Below the pieces are notes generated by a model. That model was given only the letters and a program-made list of their open reading frames with translations. It was not told where the DNA came from and searched no databases. Positions 18,193-26,258 of a stretch of 64,000 bases of DNA are shown here, one piece after another (the stretch's first letter is position 1; each line of letters opens with the position of its first letter). Source of the DNA: Gp6-AA40 sp963723495 (GTDB lineage: Bacteria > Acidobacteriota > Vicinamibacteria > Vicinamibacterales > UBA2999); contig CAVRQR010000009.1 of assembly GCA_963723495.1 (NCBI GenBank), positions 124,001 to 188,000 on the forward strand, read 5' to 3'. A program made the position numbers and the translations under genes.

Positions 18193-19005
18193 GTGGCCAC
18201 TCCTGGTCCAAGTGCGGTCTCGCGTCGGCAAGTACTCGAGCGACACACGCACCTGCGCGACGATCACCTCCGCTATATGCAGAAATGGGGGTTGATCCAG
18301 CCGACCCATCGCGCGCATGGGGAGGTCTTCTACGCCTTCGCGGATCTGGCGACGATCCGGCAAGCCGATGCCGAACTGGCTGAGGGGGCGAGCTTCCGGG
18401 CGGTGCTTCGAAACCTGCTGGCATCACGCCATGGGCAGCTGACGTTCGACTTCCGTCTCGAGGCGCGCCCGGCAAAGATTCTTCAGCTCAAACGACCGGA
18501 ACCTCCGCCGCTGGCAGCGCTCCTGGGTGGGCTGGTCGTGGACGAGTCGCTCGTCGCCGAGCAGGAATTCGCCGCCGCCTCCGCGCTCGACGATGGCGAC
18601 CCGGCTCACTTCGATGAGGCGCTCGAGGCGTATCGACGAACGCTCGAAATCGATCCGAACCTGGTTCCGGCGCTGATCAATCTCGCCAACATCCATTACG
18701 CGCGCAACCAGATGGCCGAAGCGCAAGCGCTCTACGAGCGGGCCATCATTCTCGAGCCCGGCGTCTTCGAATCACATTTCAATCTGGGAAACATCTTTCA
18801 CGACCTCTGCCTCTATGCCGAGGCGCAGGCGTGCTATCGCGATGCGCTCCGCCTCAATCCAACCTACGCGGATGCGCACTTCTACCTGGCGGTCTCACTC
18901 GAGAAGAGCGGTCTGTCGCAGGAAGCGCGCCTGCACTGGCGTGCGTACCAGGAACTGGCGCCCAACGGCGAGTGGGTGCACCTGGCGCGAGAGTTTTCGG
19001 ACTGA
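18193..19005 (+). CDS. MerR-type DNA-binding domain fused to TPR repeats
   Basis: 270 residues if GTG 18193 is used; GTG 18181 is the alternative but it lies inside the -10 element. Residues 10-90 resemble a MerR winged helix: SRRQVLERHTHLRDDHLRYM, WGLIQPTHRAHGEVFYAFAD, then ATIRQADAELAEGASFRAV. The C-terminal half holds at least three TPR units, such as AYRRTLEIDPNLVPALINLA, YERAIILEPGVFESHFNLG and CYRDALRLNPTYADAHFYLA. TPRs would mediate protein contacts. Divergent placement against glk hints at control of that gene; the ligand is unknown. Confidence 0.75.
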   Translation: MATPGPSAVSRRQVLERHTHLRDDHLRYMQKWGLIQPTHRAHGEVFYAFADLATIRQADAELAEGASFRAVLRNLLASRHGQLTFDFRLEARPAKILQLKRPEPPPLAALLGGLVVDESLVAEQEFAAASALDDGDPAHFDEALEAYRRTLEIDPNLVPALINLANIHYARNQMAEAQALYERAIILEPGVFESHFNLGNIFHDLCLYAEAQACYRDALRLNPTYADAHFYLAVSLEKSGLSQEARLHWRAYQELAPNGEWVHLAREFSD

Positions 19006-19025
19006 GAGAGGGAGACAATTCCCAG

Positions 19026-19097
19026 CTCTCAACTCCTCCCAACTCCCAATCAGGAATCGAAGTCGGTCGTTGGGAGTCGGAAGTTGGAGGTTGGGAG
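19026..19097. repeat. Intergenic inverted repeat between convergent genes
   Basis: The left arm 19026-19049 has CTCAACTCCTCCCAACTCCC and the right arm 19070-19097 has TTGGGAGTCGGAAGTTGGAG. The arms are imperfectly complementary with a loop of about 20 bases. A run TTTAAAAGG follows. It sits between the 3' ends of the MerR-TPR gene and the small cysteine protein gene and shares its words with the element at 3802-3880. A bidirectional terminator is plausible. Confidence 0.5.
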
Positions 19098-19113
19098 TTT
19101 AAAAGGAAACCAG

Positions 19114-19380
19114 CTAATAGCGATACTCGTCAGGATCGCGCTTCTTCGGCGCACGACGGAGTTTGTAGTGCTGGCAGTCCACGCACCAGGCGTCAGGGTC
19201 GAACCCGGTCGTCCCGGCGTAGGGCTTCACCTCGCGATGCGTGCAGAACGCCGCATTGCCATCTTCGGCAGGCTGCTGCCATCGACAGGAGTTGAATCGC
19301 ACCGCGCCCGTGGATTGGGGAGCGGCAGGTTGCCCGGGCGATTCACCACTGCCAGGTGGATCGCCGGCGGGCGGGTCCAT
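19114..19380 (-). CDS. Small cysteine-containing protein of unknown function
   Basis: 88 residues from ATG 19380, 7 bp after the helicase stop; longer starts would overlap that gene. The first 30 residues are Pro/Gly-rich. The conserved-looking part is AAFCTHREVKPYAGTTGFDP followed by WCVDCQHYKLRR, so a Cys-x2-Cys plus an earlier Cys-x-His could bind a metal. I do not recognise a named family. Co-transcription with the RNA helicase suggests, weakly, a role in RNA or ribosome biology. Confidence 0.55.
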   Translation of the reverse strand: MDPPAGDPPGSGESPGQPAAPQSTGAVRFNSCRWQQPAEDGNAAFCTHREVKPYAGTTGFDPDAWCVDCQHYKLRRAPKKRDPDEYRY

Positions 19381-19387
19381 CGGACCG

Positions 19388-20635
19388 TTACTGAAGTTGG
19401 ACTCCAACTGCTTTCTCCAACGCGCGAAGGGCGCGCAGTTCTTCGGGCGCAACCAGCGTCAGGGCGCGGCCCGTCGCCTCGGCACGTCCGGTTCGGCCAA
19501 CGCGATGCACGTAAGCCTCCGGCGTGTCGGGCACTTCGTAGTTGACGACGTGGGCGATGCCATCGATATCGAGGCCACGTGCGGCCACGTCGGTTGCGAC
19601 AAGGACCGGGTAGGTACCGGTTCTGAATCCTTCAACCGCAGCCATCCGCTGCTGTTGCGTGCGATCGGCGTGCAGTGACGCAGCGCGGATGCCCATGCCG
19701 CTCAGACGTTGAGCCAACCGCTCGGCGCCAATCTTGGTCCGGCAGAAGATGAGCACCGGGCCGCTCGCTTCCTCGCGCAGCCAGCGGCCCAGCCACTGCG
19801 TCTTTTCTCCGGAAGCCATCGTCTGCACGGCGTGCGAGATCGTTTGCGCCGGGCCTCCTCGACGACCGACCTGGACGTACTTCGGTGACCGCAGAAACTC
19901 CTGTGTCAGCTTGAGCACTTCGGCCGGCATCGTCGCCGAGAAGAGCAGTGTCTGTCGTGAGACCGGCAGCGCCGTGAGAATGCGCTGCACGTCGGGCCAG
20001 AAGCCCATGTCGAGCATGCGATCGGCTTCATCGAGGACGAGCACTTCCAGCGCGCCGAAGTCGGTCGACTCGTGCCGCATGTGATCCATGAGTCGCCCTG
20101 GCGTGGCCACGACGATGTCCACTCCGGCGCGCAGCGCGCGCTCCTGGATATCCATCGGCACTCCGCCAAACACGGCCACGCTCGACACCGTCGTGTGGTA
20201 CGTCAGTCCCTGTACCTGATCCTCAATCTGAACGGCGAGTTCGCGCGTCGGTGCGAGCACGAGCGCGCGGCTGCGCGGCGGTTGAGGCGAGGGTTCGTTG
20301 AGAAACCGCTGGAGAATCGGGACCAGAAACGCCGCCGTCTTACCCGTTCCGGTTTCAGCGCAGGCGATCACGTCGCCGCTTTCCAGCGCCAGAGGAATAA
20401 CACCGCTCTGCACGGGCCACGTTTCTGCCCAACCGAGGTCCCGGATTCCGCTCAACAGTCGAGCGTCGAGCGACAGTTTGTCGAACGGGATCGGTGCCGG
20501 ATCGAATGGCACCGGCTCGTAGGCAAGCACGGCCGGCTCGGGCGTGGACGCCTTGTTCGGGCGCGCCGACCGGCGATGTGGCGGCTGCCGGCGGCCACGA
20601 TGTCTCAGTGGTGAAGGGATACCGCTTTTACTCAA
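19388..20635 (-). CDS. DEAD-box RNA helicase (RhlE-like)
   Basis: 415 residues with all core motifs: WAETWPVQSGVIPLA (Q motif), AETGTGKTAA (I), PTRELAVQ (Ia), TPGRLMDH (Ib), LDEADRMLDMG (II, DEAD), LFSATMP (III), LIFCRTK (IV), ATDVAARGLDI (V) and HRVGRTGR (VI). The tail after the core is short. A basic N-terminal extension of about 35 residues precedes it. The start codon is TTG. It lies 34 bp after infA, a common pairing linked to cold-stress translation and RNA unwinding. Confidence 0.93.
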   Translation of the reverse strand: MSKSGIPSPLRHRGRRQPPHRRSARPNKASTPEPAVLAYEPVPFDPAPIPFDKLSLDARLLSGIRDLGWAETWPVQSGVIPLALESGDVIACAETGTGKTAAFLVPILQRFLNEPSPQPPRSRALVLAPTRELAVQIEDQVQGLTYHTTVSSVAVFGGVPMDIQERALRAGVDIVVATPGRLMDHMRHESTDFGALEVLVLDEADRMLDMGFWPDVQRILTALPVSRQTLLFSATMPAEVLKLTQEFLRSPKYVQVGRRGGPAQTISHAVQTMASGEKTQWLGRWLREEASGPVLIFCRTKIGAERLAQRLSGMGIRAASLHADRTQQQRMAAVEGFRTGTYPVLVATDVAARGLDIDGIAHVVNYEVPDTPEAYVHRVGRTGRAEATGRALTLVAPEELRALRALEKAVGVQLQ

Positions 20636-20669
20636 CTGAATGATTTCCGGTGCTGCTCAATTACCTGAG

Positions 20670-20888
20670 TCATCGAGCCCGGAAGGTGATGATGCCGCGA
20701 ACCGGGTCGTACGGCGATACGCCGACCGTAACGCGGTCACCTGGAACAACTTTGATTCGGAAGCGGCGCATCCGACCGCTCAACTGCGCCAGCACTTCGT
20801 GCCCCGCGTCGCATTGCACGCGGTATAACCCACCGGAGTGAACCGCTACTACGGTTCCCTGCATGTCAATCAGATCATCTTTGCTCAA
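20670..20888 (-). CDS. infA: Translation initiation factor IF-1
   Basis: 72 residues, an S1-like OB fold: DLIDMQGTVVAVHSGGLYRV, then VLAQLSGRMRRFRIKVVPGD and DRVTVGVSPYDPVRGIITFR. Length and motifs match bacterial IF-1. The start is TTG at 20888, supported by an AAGGA six bases upstream on the minus strand. It precedes the DEAD-box helicase in one operon. A second infA copy may exist elsewhere, since this copy is not in a ribosomal-protein cluster. Confidence 0.93.
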   Translation of the reverse strand: MSKDDLIDMQGTVVAVHSGGLYRVQCDAGHEVLAQLSGRMRRFRIKVVPGDRVTVGVSPYDPVRGIITFRAR

Positions 20889-21014
20889 TGAGGGTCCTTA
20901 GTGACCAAGAGATTAGCAAGTAGAGTGCCACATACACAAGTTGCTTGCAAGTGCCTTATTTTCATGGGTTAAAAGTCAACGATCGTGAGGAGAGTGATGG
21001 CCCCAACGAGGGTG

Positions 21015-23538
21015 TTAAAGGTTTCGAACCGCCTGCTCCACCGTCGATGCGAGCGCGGCGTAGTCGGCGCCGTGCAGCCGAAGTGGCGCACCAAATGCCA
21101 CTCGCACCCGCCCGGGCCGCACGAATGAGCTACCGACTGGCAGCAGCTTGTCCACGTCGTCGATACGAACGGGCACAATCGGGACGTCGAGGCGTGAGGC
21201 GATCATCCCGATGCCCCCGCGGAACGGCTTGATGTCACCGGTTGGCGAGCGCACGCCCTCCGGAAAAATCAGGATAGACCAGCCGTTGCCCGTCAGCTCG
21301 CCGATGTACTGCAGCGTCTGCCGTGCGCCTGCCTCCCGCTGTGGAAGAGGGAACGCGTTGAAGTAGAAGGCGGCCAGGTAGTAATTGACGGTATTGGTGA
21401 ACCACTCTCGCCACGTGAAGCTGTCCGGAAAGAAGTGCGCCTTGAAGAACTCCTTGGCCATGGCCGGCGCGACCCGCGCTCTCCATCGGCCGGGCAGTGC
21501 GGAGAGGATCACCGGGACGTCCAAATGGCTCTGATGGTTCGCTGCGAACACGACCGGTCCGGTCAGATCCCGCAGGTGCTCGAGTCCCTCGACCCGCGCA
21601 TACGCGAACGCCCGCGCGAGTGGAAGGATCCAGGTCGCCTGCGACAGACGACGAATCAAAGAAACGGGCCAGCTGCTATTCCACCTCGGAAAATCTACTG
21701 GCTCGTCGAGTGTCTCTGTCGTACCGCCGCGCTCGATGAGCTGTTTCAGGTCGCCAATGCTCGAAACCTCCGAAAAGCGTCCTTCATCGATCCGGGTCTG
21801 AAAGCGATCCTCCAGCGCGACCATCAGCTCGACCCGCTCGAGTGAGCTCAGGCCGAGTTCGTCCAGCGTCGTCGATCCGCCGAGCGTGCGACCGTGCGCG
21901 AATCGTCCGAGCAACTGCTCGAACGTGTCACCCGTTGCAGCCGGGGCCGTCGAGCCGCCGGACTCCGCCCATTCGCGAATGGCGCGCCGCTTCAGCTTCT
22001 TCGTACCTTCTGTGCGCGGCAGTTCCGCTGTTGGCCACACCGACGATGTCCGCACACGTTGATGGTCCTGGAGCCGGGCATTGGCCTGCCGGATCACGGT
22101 GCTGGCATCCACATTGGGCTCGAGCACCAGCACTGCGTGCACCCGCTCTTCGGCGCCTTCGACGACGCCGACAACCGCTGACTCACGAACGCCCGCCTGA
22201 GCGTTCAGCACGCGCTCGACGTCCTCGGGAAACACGTTCAGCCCGTCAGGCCTCACGATCATTTCCTTCTTGCGACCTTTGATGAACAGCCGGCCCTGCT
22301 CGTCGCGCTCGCCGATGTCGCCGGTATGCAGCCAGCCATCGCTATCGAGCGTCCGGGATTCGGGATTCGAGAGTGGTGAGTCGGTACTCGCGGCGTAATA
22401 GCCACTCGTGACGTTTTCCCCTCGCACCAGGATCTCGCCGTCATCGGCGATGCGAACCTCGACGCCCTCGATCGGTTTGCCGACCGAGCCTTTGCTCGTC
22501 CTGAACGGATGGTTCAACGTGACGATGGGTGCGGTTTCGGTGAGCCCGTAGCCCTGGATCACGGCGAACCCCAGACGTCGCCAGAATTCCTCCAGGTCGG
22601 CAGGAAGGGGTGCGGCACCGACAACAAACGCCCAGAACTTCAACCCGAACGCCCGATGGACCCTTCGATACTTCCACCAGCGGGCGGCGATGGACATCCC
22701 CGCGGCCGGCGGGTCAGCGGCCTCCGGAAATGTGCCTACGACGTGGTCCCGGAGCACACCCAGAATCTTGGGAACACACACCAGCACGGAAATGCGACGC
22801 CGGTGGATCAAGCTGAGTGACGTCGTGTGGGTTGAAGCTGCGCGTGAAGATGACGGTGCCGTTCACCATGGGCGGGATGTTGCTCGCCATGGACTGCCCG
22901 AACATGTGGCTGAGCGGCAGCAGGTTCAGGAACCGGAGAGGGTGGAACGGACGCGCGTACCTTCTGTACTTCGTGACTTCACGTTCGACCGGGACGATGT
23001 TGGCCAACACGTTTCGATGCCGAATGACGACACCCTTCGGTTCGGCAGTTGCCCCGGACGTGAAGATGATCTGGATGATGTCGTCACGCGAGATCGATGT
23101 GGCCGGATTCGGCCCGTCGGCGGTCCAATCGAGGTCTGCGAACTTCCAGACAAAGCCGAATCCCGGTTGGTCGCTGCTTCCGGACTCGAGTCCCGACTCG
23201 ACGTCATCACCGAGCAGCAGCACGTGGGCGTTGACGAGCCCCTGCACTCTCGCGACGAAGTCGGCCGACGATCGGTAGTCGATCGGCACGACGACGATCC
23301 CGGCCAGCAGGCAGCCCCAGTAACAGACGACCCACTCAGGCCTGTTCTCGCCCCAGAACACCACCTTGTCGCCCTTTGACAGCCCGGCCTGGGCCAGCCG
23401 GGCTGCGAAACCGCGTGCTCCACGTCCCGCATCGTCGTAGGTGTACTCACGCCGGCGGTACCCATCATCGAAGACGAGAAAGGTTCCCTTGAGCTGGACC
23501 AGATCGTGAAAGAAGTCGATGAGGGTGTCCCGGCGCAC
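21015..23538 (-). CDS. Acyl-AMP ligase / acyl-carrier / PlsC acyltransferase fusion (one frameshift)
   Basis: About 840 residues in three parts. The N-terminal adenylating enzyme has IIFTSGATAEPKGVVI (P-loop), VIQGYGLTETAP and GWLHTGDIGERDEQGRLFI. A short carrier domain follows with the attachment motif LDELGLSSLERVELM (phosphopantetheine Ser). The C-terminal acyltransferase has AANHQSHLDVPVI and LIFPEGVRSPTG, the PlsC HxxxxD and PEG blocks. A base gained near 22803 splits the ligase at THDVTQL-IHRRRISV. The start is GTG 23538: a CATAAT lies six bases upstream. It could activate a fatty acid and transfer it to a lysophospholipid, as in Aas-like enzymes. Confidence 0.85.
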
Positions 23539-23544
23539 CTGTGA

Positions 23545-23552
23545 ATTATGAT
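23545..23552. promoter_or_regulatory. Shared -10 element for divergent ligase-fusion and DAC genes
   Basis: ATTATGAT reads CATAAT on the minus strand (23550 to 23545), six bases before GTG 23538. It reads TATGAT on the plus strand (23547-23552), about 50 bases before ATG 23602. This matches the back-to-back arrangement at 18175, 29124 and 37627. Confidence 0.45.
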
Positions 23553-23601
23553 CCGGAGAACCGATCGGATCGGCCGTTGAACGACGGCTGGTTACCAAGC
23601 G

Positions 23602-24969
23602 ATGTCATCACCACCGCCAACCCTGGCCGTCGGCGCGGCCTACGACAGTCTCCTGCAGTCGGCGCTGCGCCAGTTCTTCGAGCGCGCCACGCTCGACACC
23701 GAGATGACCCCCTCGCTGTCATCAGACGGACGTCTTGCCATCGAGCCATCCGCAAACCCGGCGGCGTTGATCGTCCGGTGGTTCGGGACCCGGTACACGC
23801 TGCGCGTCCCGGGCCGGTGGGTCTTTACGGCGCACGAAGTCAGGCTTGCCCAGGCGATCGGGGCGGTGCTGGCGGCGCGATTCAGCGCAATCCTGAACCC
23901 GCGCATCATCGCGGAGCGCGGCGACCTGTTTCGCGGCGCGATCGAAGATCGCTACATCGGTGGGTTCCTGGATCCACGCGCCTATGCCATCGAGGCGCGT
24001 GAGGCACGCGCCGATCGCATTGCGTCGATCATCGAGCTGCTGCGCGTTGCAGCGCTCTCTTCCTATGAAAACCGGCCAATTACCACGGGCGTCCTGCTAC
24101 TGAGTACGCCAGAGGATCCGTATCGTCCCGGCGTGCCATTACCCGACTATGCGCCCGCGTACACCGAGTCGCTGACGACCATCAAAAGCTTCTACCGGCT
24201 CGCAGACGGCATTCGTACGGTGTTCCTGGCCAATTCAGAAGGCCGCCTGCTCGATCTGATCGACATCGAGCGATGGGGCAATCAGGCCTGCCGGAACCAG
24301 ACGTTGCAGGTGCCGTGCGCGAAGGCGTATCAGTCTCACGCGCGAGCCACGCTTCAGCACGGTCACATCTGTGCGGTGCTGAGCCCATCGCGGGAAATCA
24401 AGGTCTTCGCGGAGGGGGCCGAGCTCTTCACGTTTCGTGGCGCCCGCTGGCATCTGCTCGATCTGCAGGCGAAGTACCGCCAGTGGGCCGAGGCGGTTGG
24501 CGAGGACGCCCTGGCGATGCGCATTTTCCAGAGTGCACTCGATTTGGCAGATGCCCGCGAAGGCGCACTTTTCGTCGTCGCTCGCGACGCTCAAACCGCG
24601 GTGTCGCAACTGGTCGCGCCGGCCGACCGGCTCGATAGCTCACAAGCCCGTCCTTCAGCCAGTAAAGCCCCGTCGCGCCGCGACCTGCTGCACCTGCTCG
24701 AGGGACGTTCGGCGACGGATCTGGATCCCAACGTGTTCGAGGCGCTTGCCTCGCTTGACGGGGCCGTTGTGATGGACCGCCACGGACGGTTGCTCGCCGC
24801 CGGTGCAATCCTTCGTCATCCCCCGGCCGAGGAATCCGAGGAGGACGGTGAGGTCGAAGGGGCGCGGACGACCGCCGCGCTTGCGGCCAGCCGGTTCGGG
24901 CCTGTGCTCAAGGTCAGCGAAGACGGCGTCATCACGTTCTTCGATGGCGAGCGCGTCTGGGATATCTAG
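23602..24969 (+). CDS. DisA_N-like diadenylate cyclase with a large N-terminal sensor region
   Basis: 455 residues. The last 75 resemble the nucleotidyltransferase core of DisA/CdaA. LASLDGAVVMDRHGRLLAAG includes the DGA motif (D386-A388). EGARTTAALAASRFG stands where GTRHRxA is expected, and LKVSEDGVITFFDGERVW matches the closing strands. The second motif reads ARTT rather than TRHR, so one Arg is kept and the His-Arg pair is lost. The N-terminal 350 residues lack membrane segments and look like the sensor regions described for unusual DAC proteins (DACNV-type, from memory). Product would be c-di-AMP if active. Residues 325-355 are a low-complexity linker. Confidence 0.65.
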   Translation: MSSPPPTLAVGAAYDSLLQSALRQFFERATLDTEMTPSLSSDGRLAIEPSANPAALIVRWFGTRYTLRVPGRWVFTAHEVRLAQAIGAVLAARFSAILNPRIIAERGDLFRGAIEDRYIGGFLDPRAYAIEAREARADRIASIIELLRVAALSSYENRPITTGVLLLSTPEDPYRPGVPLPDYAPAYTESLTTIKSFYRLADGIRTVFLANSEGRLLDLIDIERWGNQACRNQTLQVPCAKAYQSHARATLQHGHICAVLSPSREIKVFAEGAELFTFRGARWHLLDLQAKYRQWAEAVGEDALAMRIFQSALDLADAREGALFVVARDAQTAVSQLVAPADRLDSSQARPSASKAPSRRDLLHLLEGRSATDLDPNVFEALASLDGAVVMDRHGRLLAAGAILRHPPAEESEEDGEVEGARTTAALAASRFGPVLKVSEDGVITFFDGERVWDI

Positions 24970-25017
24970 CGAGGCTGCGGCATCTGAACCGACAAGAATG
25001 TGGCTCCGCCTCGCTAG
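24966..25017. repeat. 10-bp inverted repeat over the DAC gene stop
   Basis: CTAGCGAGGC (24966-24975) and GCCTCGCTAG (25008-25017) are perfect complements with a 32-base loop. The left arm contains the TAG stop. With the hairpin at 25032-25050 it may end the DAC transcript. Confidence 0.55.
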
Positions 25018-25031
25018 TGGCAGTATCTTCT

Positions 25032-25050
25032 GCCCGCGCTCCGCGCGGGC
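25032..25050. terminator. GC-rich hairpin before the epimerase gene
   Basis: GCCCGCGC-TCC-GCGCGGGC is a perfect 8-bp stem with a 3-base loop. No T-run follows, so intrinsic termination is uncertain. A TAGAAT (25061-25066) just after it could be the -10 of the next gene. Confidence 0.4.
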
Positions 25051-25079
25051 GAAGACCGGCTAGAATAAACGGCTCCGTC

Positions 25080-26000
25080 ATGCGCATCTTTCTTACTGGC
25101 GCGACCGGCTACATCGGCTCGGCGATTCTTGAAGCGTCCCTGCGGGCGGGACACCACGTCACGGCGCTCGTCCGGGACCCGGAGAAGGCCGATCAGGTTT
25201 CGCTTCGCGGAGGCCGTCCCATCGTTGGCGAACTCGGAAGGCCCGCGGGCTATGTCCCCGCCGCCGAGGATGCCGACGTGATCGTGCACGCGGCATCCGA
25301 GCGCTCGAAGCGAGTGATCGAAATCGATCGCCTCGCGATCGAAACTCTGTTCGGAGCGGCCGGCCGCCGCATCGATCGCGGTCATGCCGCCGCGTTCATT
25401 TACACGTCGGGTGTCTGGGTGTTGGGTGATACGGACGCGCCTGCCGCCGAAGACTCACCACTCAATCCGACTCCACTGGTCGCGTGGCGGCCAGAGCACG
25501 AGGGGCTCGTGCGCAGTCTGTCGCGTGAAGGTCAGATTCGTACGGCCATCGTTCGACCGGGCGTCGTCTATGGCGGGGCTCGCGGAATCATCAGCGACCT
25601 GCTGAAGAACGCGAAGAACGGGCTGGTTCGTGTCGTAGGCGATGGGAGCAACCACTGGCCGTGTGTCTACGACCGCGATCTCGCCGATCTCTACGTACGG
25701 ATCGCGACGAATCCTGACGCCTCGGGAGTCTTTCATGCCAACGACGAAGCCGACGAACGTGTCGTTGACATCGTCGAGGCGATTGCGCGTCATGTGATGG
25801 TGCATCCGGACGTTCGCCACGTGCCGATCGAAGAAGCGCGCGCCAAGATGGGGCAGTACGCCGATGCGCTTGCCCTCGATCAGATCGTCCGCAGCCCGCG
25901 CGCCCGCGCGCTCGGCTGGGCGCCGACGCTACACTCGGTCGCCGGTAACGTCGCAGGCTTGATTGAGGAATTCCGCTCACGTAAGGAGGCGGCAGCGTAG
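25080..26000 (+). CDS. NAD-dependent epimerase/dehydratase family protein
   Basis: 306 residues from ATG 25080. MRIFLTGATGYIGSAILEAS is the extended-SDR nucleotide site. IVHAASERSKRVIEIDR and FIYTSGVWVLGDTDAP cover the active-site strand with the Ser/Thr. The position of the usual YxxxK is atypical (VAWRPEHEGLV), so the catalytic Tyr may be missing, as in atypical SDRs. VRPGVVYGGARGIISDLL and VGDGSNHWPCVYDRDLADL follow. Likely NAD(P)-binding; the substrate is unknown. It is transcribed alone, convergent with the small gene at 26014. Confidence 0.8.
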   Translation: MRIFLTGATGYIGSAILEASLRAGHHVTALVRDPEKADQVSLRGGRPIVGELGRPAGYVPAAEDADVIVHAASERSKRVIEIDRLAIETLFGAAGRRIDRGHAAAFIYTSGVWVLGDTDAPAAEDSPLNPTPLVAWRPEHEGLVRSLSREGQIRTAIVRPGVVYGGARGIISDLLKNAKNGLVRVVGDGSNHWPCVYDRDLADLYVRIATNPDASGVFHANDEADERVVDIVEAIARHVMVHPDVRHVPIEEARAKMGQYADALALDQIVRSPRARALGWAPTLHSVAGNVAGLIEEFRSRKEAAA

Positions 26001-26013
26001 ACCGGGGCCGCCA

Positions 26014-26247
26014 CTAGGAATCGTCGAAGTCCAGCTTATCCTCTTCACTCACGCCCGGCAGAAAGTCGAAAAACGCATCCAGGCTGCGGTCGAGTGCACG
26101 CCGCAACTGCGGAATCGTGCCGTCGATCGTGTGCAGGGTCAGACCGGCGGTTTCGCCATCACTCAGCGTGAGCCGTGCCTCATTCGCGCCGACGAGTGTG
26201 CCCTCTGGAACGATCCGGATGCCGTAAACGAGAGTGTAACGGGCCAT
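26014..26247 (-). CDS. Small protein downstream of TRAP transporter, unknown function
   Basis: 77 residues starting MARYTLVYGIRIVPEGTLVG and ending EEDKLDFDDS. It is a compact beta-rich protein with an acidic tail and no membrane segment. It follows the TRAP permease by 11 bp on the same strand, so it is expressed with it. The same frame stays open far upstream through the permease gene, but that longer reading is an antiparallel-frame artefact. No family recognised. Confidence 0.6.
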   Translation of the reverse strand: MARYTLVYGIRIVPEGTLVGANEARLTLSDGETAGLTLHTIDGTIPQLRRALDRSLDAFFDFLPGVSEEDKLDFDDS

Positions 26248-26258
26248 AGGACAAGCTA

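Noticed and set aside
21000..21040. GGTTCGAAACC word resembling a tRNA T-loop (minus strand)
   Set aside because: It is the end of the acyltransferase coding sequence, and no cloverleaf can be built around it.
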